From Mytilus galloprovincialis (taxonomy: Eukaryota; Mollusca; Bivalvia; Mytilida; Mytilidae), in contig NC_134850.1 of NCBI RefSeq assembly GCF_965363235.1, positions 39,490,602 to 39,554,601 of the forward strand: 64,000 bases of DNA, read 5' to 3'. Below, piece after piece: positions 13,201-28,200 of this stretch. The translations under genes were made by a program, and so were the position numbers. Under the pieces are notes generated by a model. The model did not search any database and was not told the origin of the DNA. It saw nothing but the letters and a program-made list of their open reading frames with translations. Numbering within the stretch: position 1 is the stretch's first letter; each line of letters starts with the position of its first letter.

Positions 13201-16200
13201 ATAGTTAAGAAGACATACTGTTACTGGACTAACCCTACAGAAATGGTTTCAGTTTTGGCAATCCGTCTTTCAGTTTAAGGGAATAATAAAAGATTATAAA
13301 TTTCATAATTTGCTTGGAAAATAATCTTGCAGAAGAGTCAACAAGCTACCAACATGTCATCTCTACATTTTCTTATGAAATATGGCTATTTCAGTAACCT
13401 TTGATCTTTTGACAATTGAAATGGCCCAGAAAAATTAACCTGTAATAAGAAATTTATCTCTTCATAATGCCAAGATTAAAAACATTCCTCAAAACTAAGT
13501 GCCTTTCCTTTTTCAGAATGTTATTAAAGTTATATAAATAGCTGCGCCATGAGCGCATGATAAGCCCACCGTCTTGTGTGTGAATCTTTATGCAATAACC
13601 ATAAATAGTTTCTGACATACGGCACGACATGTGAAAAACACCCTTTTTTAATAAAATTTTAAATTATCACCAAAAAGTATACAGATCTTCAGATTAATAA
13701 AACTAAGAGGTGTGTACAGTTTTAAGCAATAACCATAAATTGTTTTTCAGATACAGTGGGACATGTGAAAACCCCCTTACTTTTTTAACAAAAAACTTAA
13801 CAGCTCTAAATTAAAATTTTGAATCATCACCAAAAAGTATATGGATCTTTAGATTAATACAACTAAGAAGTTTGTAAAGTTTTAAGCAATAATCATAAAT
13901 CGTTTATGAGATACAGTGGGACATGTGAAAAAAAAAAACCTTTTTTTTTAAAATACTCAATAACTCAAAAACAAAATTTTGAATCATCACCAAAAAGTAT
14001 ACAGATCTTTAGATTTAATATAACTAAGAAGTGTGTAAAGTTTTAAGCAATAATCATAAATCGTTTATGAGATAGGGTGCGACATGTGAAAAACCCCTCC
14101 CCTTTTTTTACCAAGCACTCAATAACTCAAAAATAAAATTTTGAATCATCACCAAAAAGTATACAGATCTTAAAATTAATATAACTAAGAAGTGTGTAAA
14201 GTTTTAAGCAATAATCATAAATAGTTTTTGAGATACAGCGCGACATGTGAAAAAAACACTCCTGTTTTAGTTACAAAGTCATAAAGCTTTTAATTTATTT
14301 TCACCAAAAAGTGTACAGATTGTTTGTCCACCATAAGAAACAACTATGTTAAGTTTCATGAAATTTGGACAAGTTATTCTCAAGTTAGAATGCAACATGT
14401 TTGCGCCGGACAGACAGATAGACGGACAGACATTTGTATACCACAATACATCCCGTCAAAATTTAAACGGGCGTATAAAAAAAGAAACAGAAGGAAAGAA
14501 ACCTTAATTTACTTAAATAGCTGTATAAATAAATTACCTTCAGGCCAAACAAATTCTCCTCCACCATCAAAAGACGGGAAAGGGATTGTTGCATCTTTGA
14601 GGAAGTCAATGTCCACTAGACAATTATTAACATCATCAATACTACAAAATCCTAAACCAGCAGTCAAAATAAAGGATGCATCTACCAACCTTATCTCCAC
14701 ACTAAAATTAAAAATTCAATAAACATTAAAACTTTTCTTTTAATTTGACCCTTAATTACTCTTAATTCTCATTCTGAAAGAAAATGCAATCATTCATTTT
14801 CAAAGATTATTAAATTTAAAAAAAATCATTCCTATAATAAAATAACACAGGCACTTGTGTCAGAAAAAATTTCCTATATACCTTAATATATCACAAGGTA
14901 CTTAACTTGCATTTTAGAAAAATGTCAGGCTGAGACGAAATTCCGGTATATGCCGCTTTCTAGGCTGTCAACCCCACTAAAGCTTGTTATATTGAAAATC
15001 TAAATTGATTTATCTTTACAATGGTGGATAACATGCCTACATTTGTTGTCCGAATCATCTGTAGCAATCCTATCCAAGTACCTTACAAGACCAGATGGAT
15101 GGACAGACGAATGAACACCCAGTATTTCCATGTTTCAAGTGTAACAAGTTGTGGGGACAATATTGTGTTGTCCTGGAAACAAAAATATCTAGTTTTCACA
15201 AATATAAAACCTTAATTCTTGCATACCAGTTTTATTACCACTGACTAGACCTAAGAATAGGTGAATCTGAGATAATTTTAATACTTTTGTTTGGTCCATT
15301 TGACTTCTGACTTAACAAGTTCAACTGCAGTAAGTTTTGTATTTCACTTTTACCTTAAAATAATTTTGAATCCACAAGCAACAGGAACTACGATACCAGT
15401 ATCTATATCTTCCTTTACACCTGAAATATAGAAGTTTTTTTTCAGCTTGACAGGCACTAGAACAATGGCATCATTTCAAATAATTTTTAATACCATTTTA
15501 GACTAAAGATTATTTGACACAGATAAAACCAAGTGTTAAGCTCTTGGTGTTTTTTTTTTATTTTGTTGTCTTTAGGTAGCTGTCTCGTCAACATGTACTA
15601 CACACTTCCTTTTATCAGGTAAAGGAATAAATTGCCTAGAGATCATGGGTGATACATTGAATTTTATTACATATTTTCCCCTACTGAAGAGTGATGAATG
15701 TTAGCTTCTATTGTTTTTACAACATATAAGGGCATTACTATAATCTAAGGATCATTTAGAAGGGTCTCATTTAGATGGATTAGGCATTAGTTCATAGAAA
15801 TTTTTAACTAAGAACTACTTTCACTCAAATCTTTTTTTGTATGTAAAAAAGAAGCAATTAGTGACAAATCATAATAAACTGTTATCACAAAGATATGTCT
15901 CACCCTTTTATAATTTTGATAATGCAAATGTTGAAATTAAAATAGCTTTGACATGCAAGTTATGCAAATATTCAATGTTGATGAACAATGACTGAAGGTA
16001 CATGCGTGGCTCAACAATCTCCGTGAAAATGAAAAGTGTCAATGCTAATACAACTGCATACCAAATATCATTGACTTATTATTAGTTGTTCCCTTGAAAC
16101 AAACCTAAACAGAAACATTAACTTGTAAACTCTGAAAAAGTTGCAAAGTCAATGAACCGTGATGAAGGGGTGGGGCTATATAATCTCCAAGGAAACAATA

Positions 16201-19200
16201 CTTGCAAATGCAAATAAATTTGCATACAAAATATCATTGACTTATTATTAGTAGTTCATCTTAAACTGATCTTATCACATACTAATCCATGTAAACTAAG
16301 CAACAGTTTCAAAAGTAAATAGACCATGTCTGAAGGAGGGGGGTCAAATATTTTCCATGGAAATGAAATGTGATCTTGCTCATACAACTGAATACCAATT
16401 TAAATATTGGCCTACCACTAATGGTTCCCCCTTTTACTGACCTAATCGTAAACAAATATCGTACATAAAAACTTAACCAAATTTTCAAAGTCAATAGACT
16501 AAAGGGACAGAGCCAAAAAAACTCCATGAAAATGAGATATGCCAATGCTTATATAACTGCATACTAAATATCATTGACCTATCGCTAGTGGTTCCCCATA
16601 AACTGACCTAATCACAAACTAATACATGTAAACTAAACAATAGTTTCAAAGTCTACAGACCATGACTCAAGGGGGAAGGGCGGAATAATCTCCATGGAAA
16701 TAAGATGATCCAATGCTTATACAACTGCATACTAATTATCATTGACTTTCTCCTTCTGGTTCACCATAAATTAGATCTAATCACAAACTAATACATTTTT
16801 GACGCCGCCACTGATACCACTCTGCTGCCACCACGGGCGCTTCCGCTGCCGTAAACAGCATACCACAATAAGTGAAAAAATTTCAACTTACTGTGCTATT
16901 TCAAAACTGTATCATAAAAAATTTAAAAACTATTACCATCACTCATTGATCCCCTTCCAAATGAAATAGTTTTCTTAAACTCATCTACTCCAAAATGAAA
17001 GTCAATCTTGTCAGGATCAAGTCTAGCATAAACTTTGACAGATCGGATGTGCATAAACAGTTTGACATTAAGGCAGCACTCTATACCCAAACACATAGAA
17101 TCAATAGTACAATACACATCTGACGGGAGCAAGGCTGATAGAAGTGGACATTCTGAAAATAAAAGTATTCATAATTCAAATACAAAATACACAGATGGAA
17201 ATTTATAAATGAAATGAATATCAGGAGTCACTATAAAAACTAAAAAAAGTATTTACTTCTGGTGTTGCGTCACATTCTTAGAGATATATTTATTTAGATT
17301 CTACCACTGCATATTAGAGTGTGGTACAATATTTCTCCAATAGACAGTTAAATGTTTACCTATTGAAAGATTTGGAATGTGACTTGTACATGTTTTTTTC
17401 AAATGACTATAAAATGCTCATGTTTAACTGGTTTTTGAGTGGAGCATCAGTTTATATGTAACTTCATCATAATGTAATGGTCAATTATTTTTTGGTGACA
17501 TCCAACTCGGAAATTCAAAAGATAATGCAAGAAAATTTGACATCATAACTGAAATTTGACAACTATTAGAACTGAAATCAATCGTAGTGTATGTTGATTA
17601 CAATAAAAAATAATCAACCTGTCGGGAAAAGTATAAAGTACTAGAACACACCCGTGATATCGCGGGTCTGTGACTGAATTTAAAGTACATAAATATGCGT
17701 AAGCCTTATTTTAGTATTGGTATTGTCATCTGATAAAGTCATGCCGATTATAAGATGTACAGTTTTCTCTTCTTTCAAAATATCTGTTTGAACCCGTCTA
17801 CCTGGTACTTATCAATTATTGGTAATATTAATTAGTTAGAAAACAAAAGGGCCTGGAATGGAGTACTTTTTAATCAACAGCATTGTCCTGTAGTAGTTAT
17901 AAATAAAGTTGAATTCTTTGAGGGGGAGGGGCACGAAATTGTCACAGCTTCTTTTCAAACTGGCCAATAATTAATTAATACCAGCGTCCACATGCGTGAT
18001 TTATGAACTTTTCGGTGGGTGTGTAAATATTGACACCTGTGTGTAATGGGTCTATGCAAAAGCTTTTATGTAAAATACATTTACATGTTGATTGGAATAG
18101 TACAAATTTGTATTGGTTTATAATACAATACCGATTAAGATCGAATACCAGGTGAAACTTCTGATCTGTGTATTTGAAAAATAAGTACAGATATATAATG
18201 TTGGTATACATCTATTTTTGGGTATCTCTTCATTCCAAAATACAGTACTCCCAATAACATTTCCTGTAAATGTTTGTTTTTTTCAAAACTGTCTTTTTGT
18301 GAATTTATTCAGCAACAAATTAAACTATTTATTTTTTTATCACTTACAAGATATGTTTTTTAAACAGAATGTCATATTTCATCCCCCTCTTATTTTCAAG
18401 GGAAATCATCAATTTGTTTTACTCCCCCTCCCCTTTCCCCCGGTCAAGGAAATTGAATTGACATTTCCTTATAAATAATCATTAATAAAATGTTATTTGA
18501 TTTTCGTTAAAATTTACTTTGTAACAGAATCTAGGATTTATACATTTCTCTAAAAGCCCAAGCATGCAGTTATATTTGTTTTTTTATTTTTTTTTGTTTC
18601 AATTACCATGTACATGTATGAAAAAGGTCACCATTTATAAGGATATGAAGATGTTTTACAAATTAAATATTAGAATAATGTGCTAAAAAGGAAGTCTGGA
18701 GCGAGGCCAAGAAAATACAGATAATAGAATATAGACATGATGAAATTTAAAGAAAATATTGATTGATTGTTGCATGGTTGTTAAAAGTCCAGTGGCAAAC
18801 ATTTGATGCATGTTTAGGACGAATATAATAAAGATCAATTTGGCAGGAAAATAAAGAAAAAAGTGAAAAAGTGAAAGAATTAAAACATATAAAAATAAAG
18901 AAACAATGATCTGAACCCCCCCCCCAAAAAAAACCAAAACCCAACAACAAACAAAACAAACATAAAACCGACTCACACTCGCATATATATCTCTCTAAAA
19001 AAAAAAATTGGTTCATGGTGCCCCCCCAGACATCGAGGTCCTGGATCCATCCCTGTTTATTGCGTTTGCACTGTATAATCCTGACCTTCACATAATTCAA
19101 GATTATGTGGAATCTGACATTGTTATTACCGAAAGAGTTTTCATGGAGTTTCACGAGAAGTCTATCAATGACATGTATATTACCAGAGAGTAACGAATGT

Positions 19201-22200
19201 TATGTAAATAAAAGATCCCCATAGAAACCATGATAGAGGATTAATAATGACAAATAATCTTGGATATATAAAGTTAAGGTCAGGATTATACAGTGCAATC
19301 ACAACATAAGGTAGAACAGTACACAGGGACTCGGTTAGCAGATTAAAATTTTGTAAATCAATGTTTTTAATTTATTTTTTATTATTTCCTGTCTATTTGC
19401 ATTACTATATTAACGTATTTAACGTTGCCATCACTATTTCTTTGTTTTCTGGCAATGTGCAGTTTACTATCCATATCCATATACTGAAAAAACCTAAAGG
19501 GATCTAAGTCGCCATCTTGAATTGCCTTCCCTACTTTAGATAAAAAATAATTAAAAATATTAATAAATTACTATATACCTTACAACAGCCCTCATTTTCT
19601 TCCGAAATTATTCTTCTATCACATGCATATTTTGATTTGTGGATTAACAGAACCCTTACGCAGTTTCAGTTGCATTCGTGTCAGAATATTCAAATTTCCC
19701 GGCGAAAGCAACGTATCATTCGGAAACTTCCGGGTTGATGCGTTTACTACAACGATAAATCCTTATAAACAGACGAGTGCTGTCCCCTGATTTATTATTA
19801 CATATCGAGTGCAAAATTATTAACCATGTTAACGAATAGAACCTTTCTTCAAACGGGGTAACATAAATCATTGACTTTTTCGTAGACACATCAATAAAAT
19901 GAAGAAGTTACTTAAAATATTGACACGTTCAATGGGATTTATAAGGTTTACTAACAGTACCAGGACATAAAAAAGGGGGAGGGCCGGTTGGTAGGTCAAC
20001 TTGGAGTAATACTTTGAAAAAGTATATTAACTTATCATACATGCATGTATGAAGTTCAATCAGTAGGCCCCTTTTCCATATACATACATACTCCACTGAT
20101 TATATAAGTGTTGTACTGCATAAATCCATGATTTGAAAAATATCGGGACGATGTCAGAAGATCTCAGAAATACAACCCGATAGTTTGGGACAATCATTTG
20201 ATATTTTCAATGGGCGGAAGCATAGGAGGATAATCTGATATTGAAACAATACATGCACTAACTGTTCAAAAACTTTTTTGTTTGAAATTTAATTTATATG
20301 AAGGATATCTTGGTGTGGCGTAGGTATGAAGTTAGGGGACAGCACTCGTCTGTTTATAAGGATTTATCGTTGTAGTAAACGCATCAACCCGGAAGTTTCC
20401 GAATGATACGTTGCTTTCGCCGGGAAATTTGAATATTCTGACACGAATGCAACTGAAACTGCGTAAGGGTTCTGTTAATCCACAAATCAAAATATGCATG
20501 TGATAGAAGAATAATTTCGGAAGAAAATGAGGGCTGTTGTAAGGTATATAGTAATTTATTAATATTTTTAATTATTTTTTATCTAAAGTAGGGAAGGCAA
20601 TTCAAGATGGCGACTTAGATCCCTTTAGGTTTTTTCAGTATATGGATATGGATAGTAAACTGCACATTGCCAGAAAACAAAGAAATAGTGATGGCAACGT
20701 TAAATACGTTAATATAGTAATGCAAATAGACAGGAAATAATAAAAAATAAATTAAAAACATTGATTTACAAAATTTTAATCTGCTAACCGAGTCCCTGTG
20801 GGACAGTATTGATGTTTTGAAAAGATTTTTGATTCTACTAATTGAAAAACGTCGTCAAATAAATACAGTTGCTAGTTTAAAAATTTTCGACCAAAACATG
20901 GTGTCAATTTTACCTGACAGCGACTATAGGTAAGAATTGAAGAAATATATATATATATATATCTCTAATAACCCCCAAATTCAGTAACTAAATAATATCA
21001 TGGTAATTTCCTACGTAACCTCAAAATTAACTTTGATTTTTGAAAGTCAACGCTGGTGAAATGAATTTACAAATTTTGACAACCATGCACCTACCATGTT
21101 AAGACAAATGTGCTTATCACTGCAACACTCTTGAAAAAAAGTTCCACTTGGGTATATACGTAATAAATATATATCGAAGATTAAAGCAAATCTTTATGCA
21201 CATGGAGTAAGTAAGGTGAAATACATCAAATACATACTATTGCTATTTGTAAGAAGTCTTTTAATCATCTGATCTCTACTTCCACCAGTCTCCTGCCCTC
21301 GTTCTAATAATTCCAGGTCTAATTCATCATCAGTGGCTTGCCAAGGGTTGAAACAAGGCTTGTAGTTTATTAGTCTCTATAAAACAAGGCAAAACTGTGT
21401 TAGAAAGAAAATTCTAAACACATGCATGTAACAAGGTAATGATGTCCTGATTGACAGTAAGACTGAAGGTTACACTTTGTAAATACAGCTGTTTCTCAAA
21501 CCACGCCTCTTTTGGGGAGATTTAGAATATTCATAGAAAATTAATTTTGTTTACATACTGGTTCCCAGTTATGCTCTCTGTGTTCCATCTCATAGAGATA
21601 TAACTTGGGAATGTTACCAGTAAATATACATGTGCATATTGTTTACATTGAAATCTGTGGTAACCCTTCATTCGAGGTAGGGGTAGTTAGGAAAGTTAGT
21701 GCTAGTTTAAACTCTGAAAAGTTATGGGCATATAAACGTTGAAAATATGCTGCACAGCCCTATATTTTAACCTTTGAAAAAAATTGTAGTACATATGAAC
21801 TTTCAATTCTAGGATAAGCTTTTTTTTCACAACTTCATAGTAAAAGTGGTACAGTTTTAGCCCTAAAAGGATTTCCTATGGGAAATTGCATTGTCAATAT
21901 TTACAGAAATGCAACCTATAGTTAATAGTTACATGATATTAATGTAGATCATTAGAAATGTACTGTTGGCATGTGGCTGAAAACAGTTGACACAAGTTTT
22001 CGGGTAGAGGTGATTTGTGAAATAGAAACAAATTCAGAGGACAAAAGAAGAAAACAGTAAACTGGAATACTTTTACTGCAGCATTAATGCAGACAAAACT
22101 AAAGGCTCCTAAAAAGCAAACAACAAAATTTAAGTGTCATTATTCATTATATTGTTATTTGTATAAAGTGTGAAAAAAATATTAAGGTGGCTCGGGACTA

Positions 22201-25200
22201 TTCGACTGCACATAATTTCACACATGAATTACAAAAGTATTTGTCGTAATTTTTTTTCATATTTTGATTGATTAGAAATATTAAATCATTGTAGTTATGT
22301 GACTAATAGAATATTTTCGTTATTATCGGTATTTTTTAAAGGGTCAAAATGACATTTCACCCATTTTTACCATTTTCCCGCCAAAATTTGGGTTGTAAGG
22401 CAAAATTTTTTTTTTTCCTTATCGGTGACCTATGTTTTTTATTGGCTCATTCTTTGAAGCTGTATTCCAGCTTTTCATATAACAGTTTTGGAACAATTGT
22501 CATAGAACGTTTTTTTGATATTCCGAAAAAAATATGTCAACACCTCTATTTCCCCTATCATTTCATTGAAAAATGGTCCCTTTTACATACCTGTTTAAAA
22601 GTAAAATTTTGAGCTTAAATGGTCCGTGACCCCCTATTTTTTTTCGACCAATTTGATTCATTTTCTTTAAAGAATAAAATAACCAAAAATACGGCACTTC
22701 TGATAGAAACTTCGAATAGCTCGAGCCACCTTAAGTGGGTACAAATTTTCATAGGTTGAGGATAAGTTTTTCGTAAACATTTGATTTCGTGTTATATCAA
22801 AGTCTGCATAATGTAAATTGTATTGCTTGAACATTGAAATTGGAGGTAAGCCTGTACCAAAGAAATCACCAAAAAGAATTGGATACAATATGATACCTTC
22901 AATGTCATAATAAGTCCTGCCATCTTCTCTTTTGATTCATCCATTTTAAGCTTGTCAAAAAAGTTAATAATTGATCCAAGCTTTACTTTCTTAAGAGAGA
23001 ACTTTTTCCGAAAACTGTCAGCTTTCCTCAGTAAAACACTAAACGCATCTACAAAAAAGAAATAAGTATACTAAAATTCTGAATAAAAATATTGCTTAAA
23101 ATTTGGTCAGAAATCAACTTTTTATGAATATATTGAAAAGATTGTAAATATATTATTGTGTACAGGTTACACAATACTAGGTTATGTTTTATGAAGATTG
23201 AAAGATGACCAAGTATTGTCTGACCAATTTAAAAAGTTTTTACACCTTCAAGTGATCTTGCAAAATTATCCTTATAAAAAGATTTGCCATTGGATGAGAA
23301 GGGGCGAGTATATTCTAAAATTGAATAAATACAATATCCCATGCAGTTTTGTGAGTTGATTCCATGTATTTTCAACTTCTTAGAAGATAATTACTGCTTC
23401 AGGTAGTTCATCAGTAAGTGATGGGTTTCTCTTAAAAGAAATTTTAAGGTCCTAATGAATAAACTGCACAGAAAACAATAGTTATTGTATTATTCAATGG
23501 GACATATAGAACGACACGAGGTTCAAATACATTTACCAAGAGGAGATGATTAAGTGGAAGAGTTTTACTAAGTTAACAATAAAAGTGGTCAGACAGTTTT
23601 CATGTCAATAGACAGAAGTTAGAAATCAACATTCTGAATTCTTTTTTTAAAACAGATAATATCCAGTTTCCAAATTTTTTAAATAAGTAAAATTTAAACT
23701 TTCAGATTATTTTGATTCATGCATATTATATTTGTTTTGATTCTTTACCTTTTATGTTGAAACTTGAACTACTGCCACCATTTCCGTCTACAAATTCTTT
23801 AGACCAGTCGTCTCCATTAGATTTTGGAAATTGCTTCTTAAGTCGGCTATAATAACTTTTAGAATTATCTGAAATCAAAATTATTTTTTTTTTAGATTTT
23901 TATAATCCAACTCATACATATAACAAGATGTCAAAGAACAAAATTTGAATGAATTAAGATGTGAAATGACTGTTAGCCACACAACAAACTGACTCACAAA
24001 ATCAAAAAAGTAACCACATACTATTTCTGGACTTTTTTGATCCAGTAAGTTAATCAAAGAGCTTGGAAGCTCTGAGGTGAGGAAATAGCCATTTTTCACT
24101 TTTTTGGGGGGGTATTTAGAGAGTGAAAAATGCTAGAACAGCTAAGCTAGCCACTGTGAAATATTTTGAATTTCAATATGGCGGTCAATGTCAAATTATT
24201 TAAAGTCTTTAAACTTTATTAACAATCACATATAACTAACTAAACTGCTACTAAATTTACAACAAGAGTGCACATGCTGAAATGTCTCGCCTGCTTTACT
24301 GTATTCAATTAAAACTGTCATACAAGTGGCAGGTTTAGTTAGCTTTAAAACCAGATATCTTCCACCATTTTCTACGCAAGAAAATGTCTGTTAAAGTCAG
24401 GAATATGACAGTTGTTGACTATTAATTTGATGTGTTTGAGCTTTTGATTTTGCCATTTGATGAGGACTTTCCGTTTTGAATTTTACTCAGAGTTCGATAT
24501 TTTTGTGATTTCTTTTTTCAAACCATACACCAAATAATGTTGGCCACAGAAAAAACCTGATGGCTCATACTGAATATTGATTGCCATAATTAAAAATTGA
24601 CTTAATTAATGAACCATGATAATGAGTTTAGGGTTTGATTAACCTTATCAGACGGACATGTGCACATGCATACAATCATGCCTTACAACAAATAAAGTTG
24701 ACCAATGGCTTACAATATTTGAAAAGTGGACAAAACCATGAAAACTTGCCAGACAAACATATCTAACAAGAGTGCACACACTGAAATGTCTCGCCTTCTT
24801 TACTAATCATTGATATTATGTTGATAGTCCTAAGTATAAAGCTTGATTACAACTGTCACATCAACTTAACATTAACCAAGATAGCTAAACAAAGACCAAT
24901 GAACCATGAAAATGAGGTCAAGGTCAGATGAACCATGCCAGGCAGACATGTACAGCTAACAAAGTTTCCATACAACAAATATAGTTGACCTATTACTTAT
25001 GGTTTAAGAAAAATAGACCAAAACACAAAAACTTAACACTGTGCAATGAACCGTGCAATTAAGGTCATGGTCAAATAAAACCTGCGGGACTGACATATAG
25101 ATCATAATATATTTCCATACATCAAATATAGTTGACCTTTGGCATATAATATTAGATAAAAAGACCAAAACTTAAAAACTTAACTTTGACCACTGAACCA

Positions 25201-28200
25201 TGAAAATGAGGTCAAGGTCAGATGACATCTTCCGACTAGACATGTACACCTTACAACCATTTCATACAACACATACATACCTGCCAACTTTCACGATTTA
25301 GGCGTGTACTACACGATTTTGACCCTCTGTCCCGATTACACGATCGTGATCGTGAAAATAGCCAAAAAACACGATTTTAGTAAAATTTACACGAAAAATA
25401 TTTTTGTTCCCGATTTTGAACTTTTGAAAGTTTTCCCAAGGGAGACAAATCGTGTCTGACAAATTTCATCCAATCAAAATTTAGTGATCATGCATTCACC
25501 AGTTGATTAATGTCGGCATAGTAAACAATCAAAGAATCGAAATTTTGAGTTGTTTTTTTTTTTAGCTTGGGTGTTAAATTTATAAAAATTGGAATCATGA
25601 TGGGCGAGTTATCACTTGCAAAATAGTTCTGTCACCGCCTAAGAAAATAAAGAGTGTTGCTTCGTGCAAATACTTAGAGAAATGGGAGAATGATGTCAAG
25701 TACAGGGGCTGGTTGTCTAAATCAACGTTAGGATTGTCACATGCCTTTTGTAAAAAGAGCTTAATTTTTTGAAGATTAGAGAAAAAAGGGGTGAAAATTA
25801 AATGTTTACAGAACAACAGAACCCCCCCCCCCCCCCTTTTTTTCCATTCCAGACTCTCATATATTGTTGTTTTTTTTTTTGTTATTAAATTATTAAAATT
25901 ATTACTTTTTTTTTAATTTCTTGACAATGTATCAGACAAACATAAAGTCATCTTACTGGTGTTTATCTCAACAAAAAGAATACAACAATCAAACAATTTA
26001 AAAAAAGATAGGTTATAATAGCATCTTCAACTATCACCCCCCAAAAAAGAAGTATGTCAGACACTTTTAGGAGCCAAATCATCACACGAAAAAATGCCGC
26101 GAAAAATTCTACCCTCAAAAATTGTGCCGCGCACAAAAACCCCCATGGCCATTTTCAAAAGTTGGCAGGTATGCACATATAGTAGATCTATTGCATAAAG
26201 TACGAGAAAAACAGACCAAAACACAAAAACATAACTATAACCACTGAACCATGAAAATGAGGTCAAGGTCAGATGACACCTGCCAGTTGGACATGTACAC
26301 CTTCCAGTCTTTCCATACACCAAATATACTAGCCTTTTACTTATAGTATCTGAGATATGGAGTTGACCACCAAAACTAAACCTTGTTCACTGATCCATGA
26401 AATGAGGTCGAGGTCAAGTGAAAACTGTCTGACGGGCATAATGACCTTGCAAGGTACGCACATACCAAATATTGTTATCCTATTACTTATAATAAGAGAG
26501 AATTCAACATTACAAAAATTTTGAACTTTTTTTTCAAGTGGTCACTGAACCATGAAAATGAGGTCAAGGACATTGGACATGTGACTGACGGAAACTTCGT
26601 AACATGAGGCATCTATTTACAAAGTATGAAGCATCCAGGTCTTTCACCTTCTAAAATATAAACCTTTTTAGAAGTAAGCTAACGCCCCAGCCGCAGGATC
26701 ACTATCCCTATGTCGAGCTTTCTGCAACAATGTTGCAGGCTCGACAAAAATAATTCCAATAAATACACATATAGTGACCCTATGGCTTAAAGTATTGTAG
26801 ATAGGATCCAAACAGGAATAAAATGCTTAGCTGAGCACAGCCTGATACGATAGCTGAGGTAGTACCCTGAACAGTTGGTGTAAATTTGGACACAATATTG
26901 AAGCTTGATACTGTCTGAATTTGGACTGTGATCAAATTAATTTTGACATAATATAGGTTTCTGACACAAAATAAATGCGGTCAAAGATCTTCAAAATCTG
27001 TTGTGCTCTGCAATTGAAAAATTTGAAAAAAATATATGAGCCCTTTTAAAAAATTGAAAAATAAATGGGGAATTTGTCCATGAGAAACAGACACCACCAA
27101 AATTCAAACTTGATCTGTGTTTTGTGGTAATAAGCATTTTGTATAAGTTTCATAACATTATGTTGAAGCAAACTAAAGTTAGAGAACAGAAACCAACTTT
27201 GAGACAAAGGTAAAACTTAATACCCCTCCGCTACGACAGGAGCCAAACTCAATCCCATCCTTCTTTTTGTAGTATGGAACCTTTTAGTACAATTTAAGAG
27301 AGATCCATACAATGAAACACAAGTTATTATTTAGAAACTAGATAAATGCTTGTTTTTGGCCCATTTTTTGCCCCTTACTCCTACATGTTTGGGGCACTTA
27401 ACAACAGAGGGACAACAGATGCCATACGATGGATGCCAAGTGAGGAGAATAGCTCACTTGGTTAAACAAAAGAATAGCCAAGCCTATAGATAACATACCT
27501 TTTATTCTTTTAACATCTGTACCTGGAGGATCCCTCTTTAACTTTGGCATAGTTTCTTTATGAGTATTTTTGTTGCGCATCTTACGTTTAACCTTTTTCA
27601 ATTTTTTACCAATTGCACCAACAATTGAACCTGCTTGTATAGTATTTCCCTAAAATCAGATAGCAATAATCCAATATCATTTTGTAGCTTATTCTAAATA
27701 CTGAGAAACCAGGATTAAAATTTTGCATTCCAGTAAACTTTTTGGTCTACAAAAGACTCATCAGTGAAACTGGAATAAATAAATTGTGTCAAAGCGACAC
27801 GAATGGCCCGTCCCAAAAAGTTGAAAAATCTGCAATTTCAATGTAAGCACATGTGGTTAAACATGATGGTAGTCTCACATATCAAAAATCAGCTCAAAAT
27901 CTGGAGGCGTATAGAAAAAAAAATCCATATAACTGTGATTTTCAATAATTTATCAAAGTCCAAAGCCCGTAATTTCAGCAAAAATTATCGGAGCGGAATG
28001 AAACTTAAACTTGATCTGTAACTCATCATGGTTAACTTACATACCAACAAGAATGTGTCCACAGTACACGGATGCCCCACTCACACTATCATTTTCTATG
28101 TTTAAAGGACTGTGAAATTGGAATAAATTCTCTAATTTGGCATTAAAATTAGAATGATCTTATCAAAGGAAACATGTATACTAAGTTTCAAGTTGATTGG

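Noticed and set aside
14324..14722. 132-codon plus-strand frame
   Set aside because: Runs through the tail of a family E repeat and then antisense to exon 21; the minus-strand exon has splice sites and a paralogue.
18683..19193. Overlapping frames on both strands near 19 kb
   Set aside because: Low-complexity C and A runs; no domain, no splice sites in phase with exons 18 and 19.
22349..22612. 87-codon plus-strand frame
   Set aside because: Inside a small inverted-repeat element; Phe-rich product of T-rich DNA.
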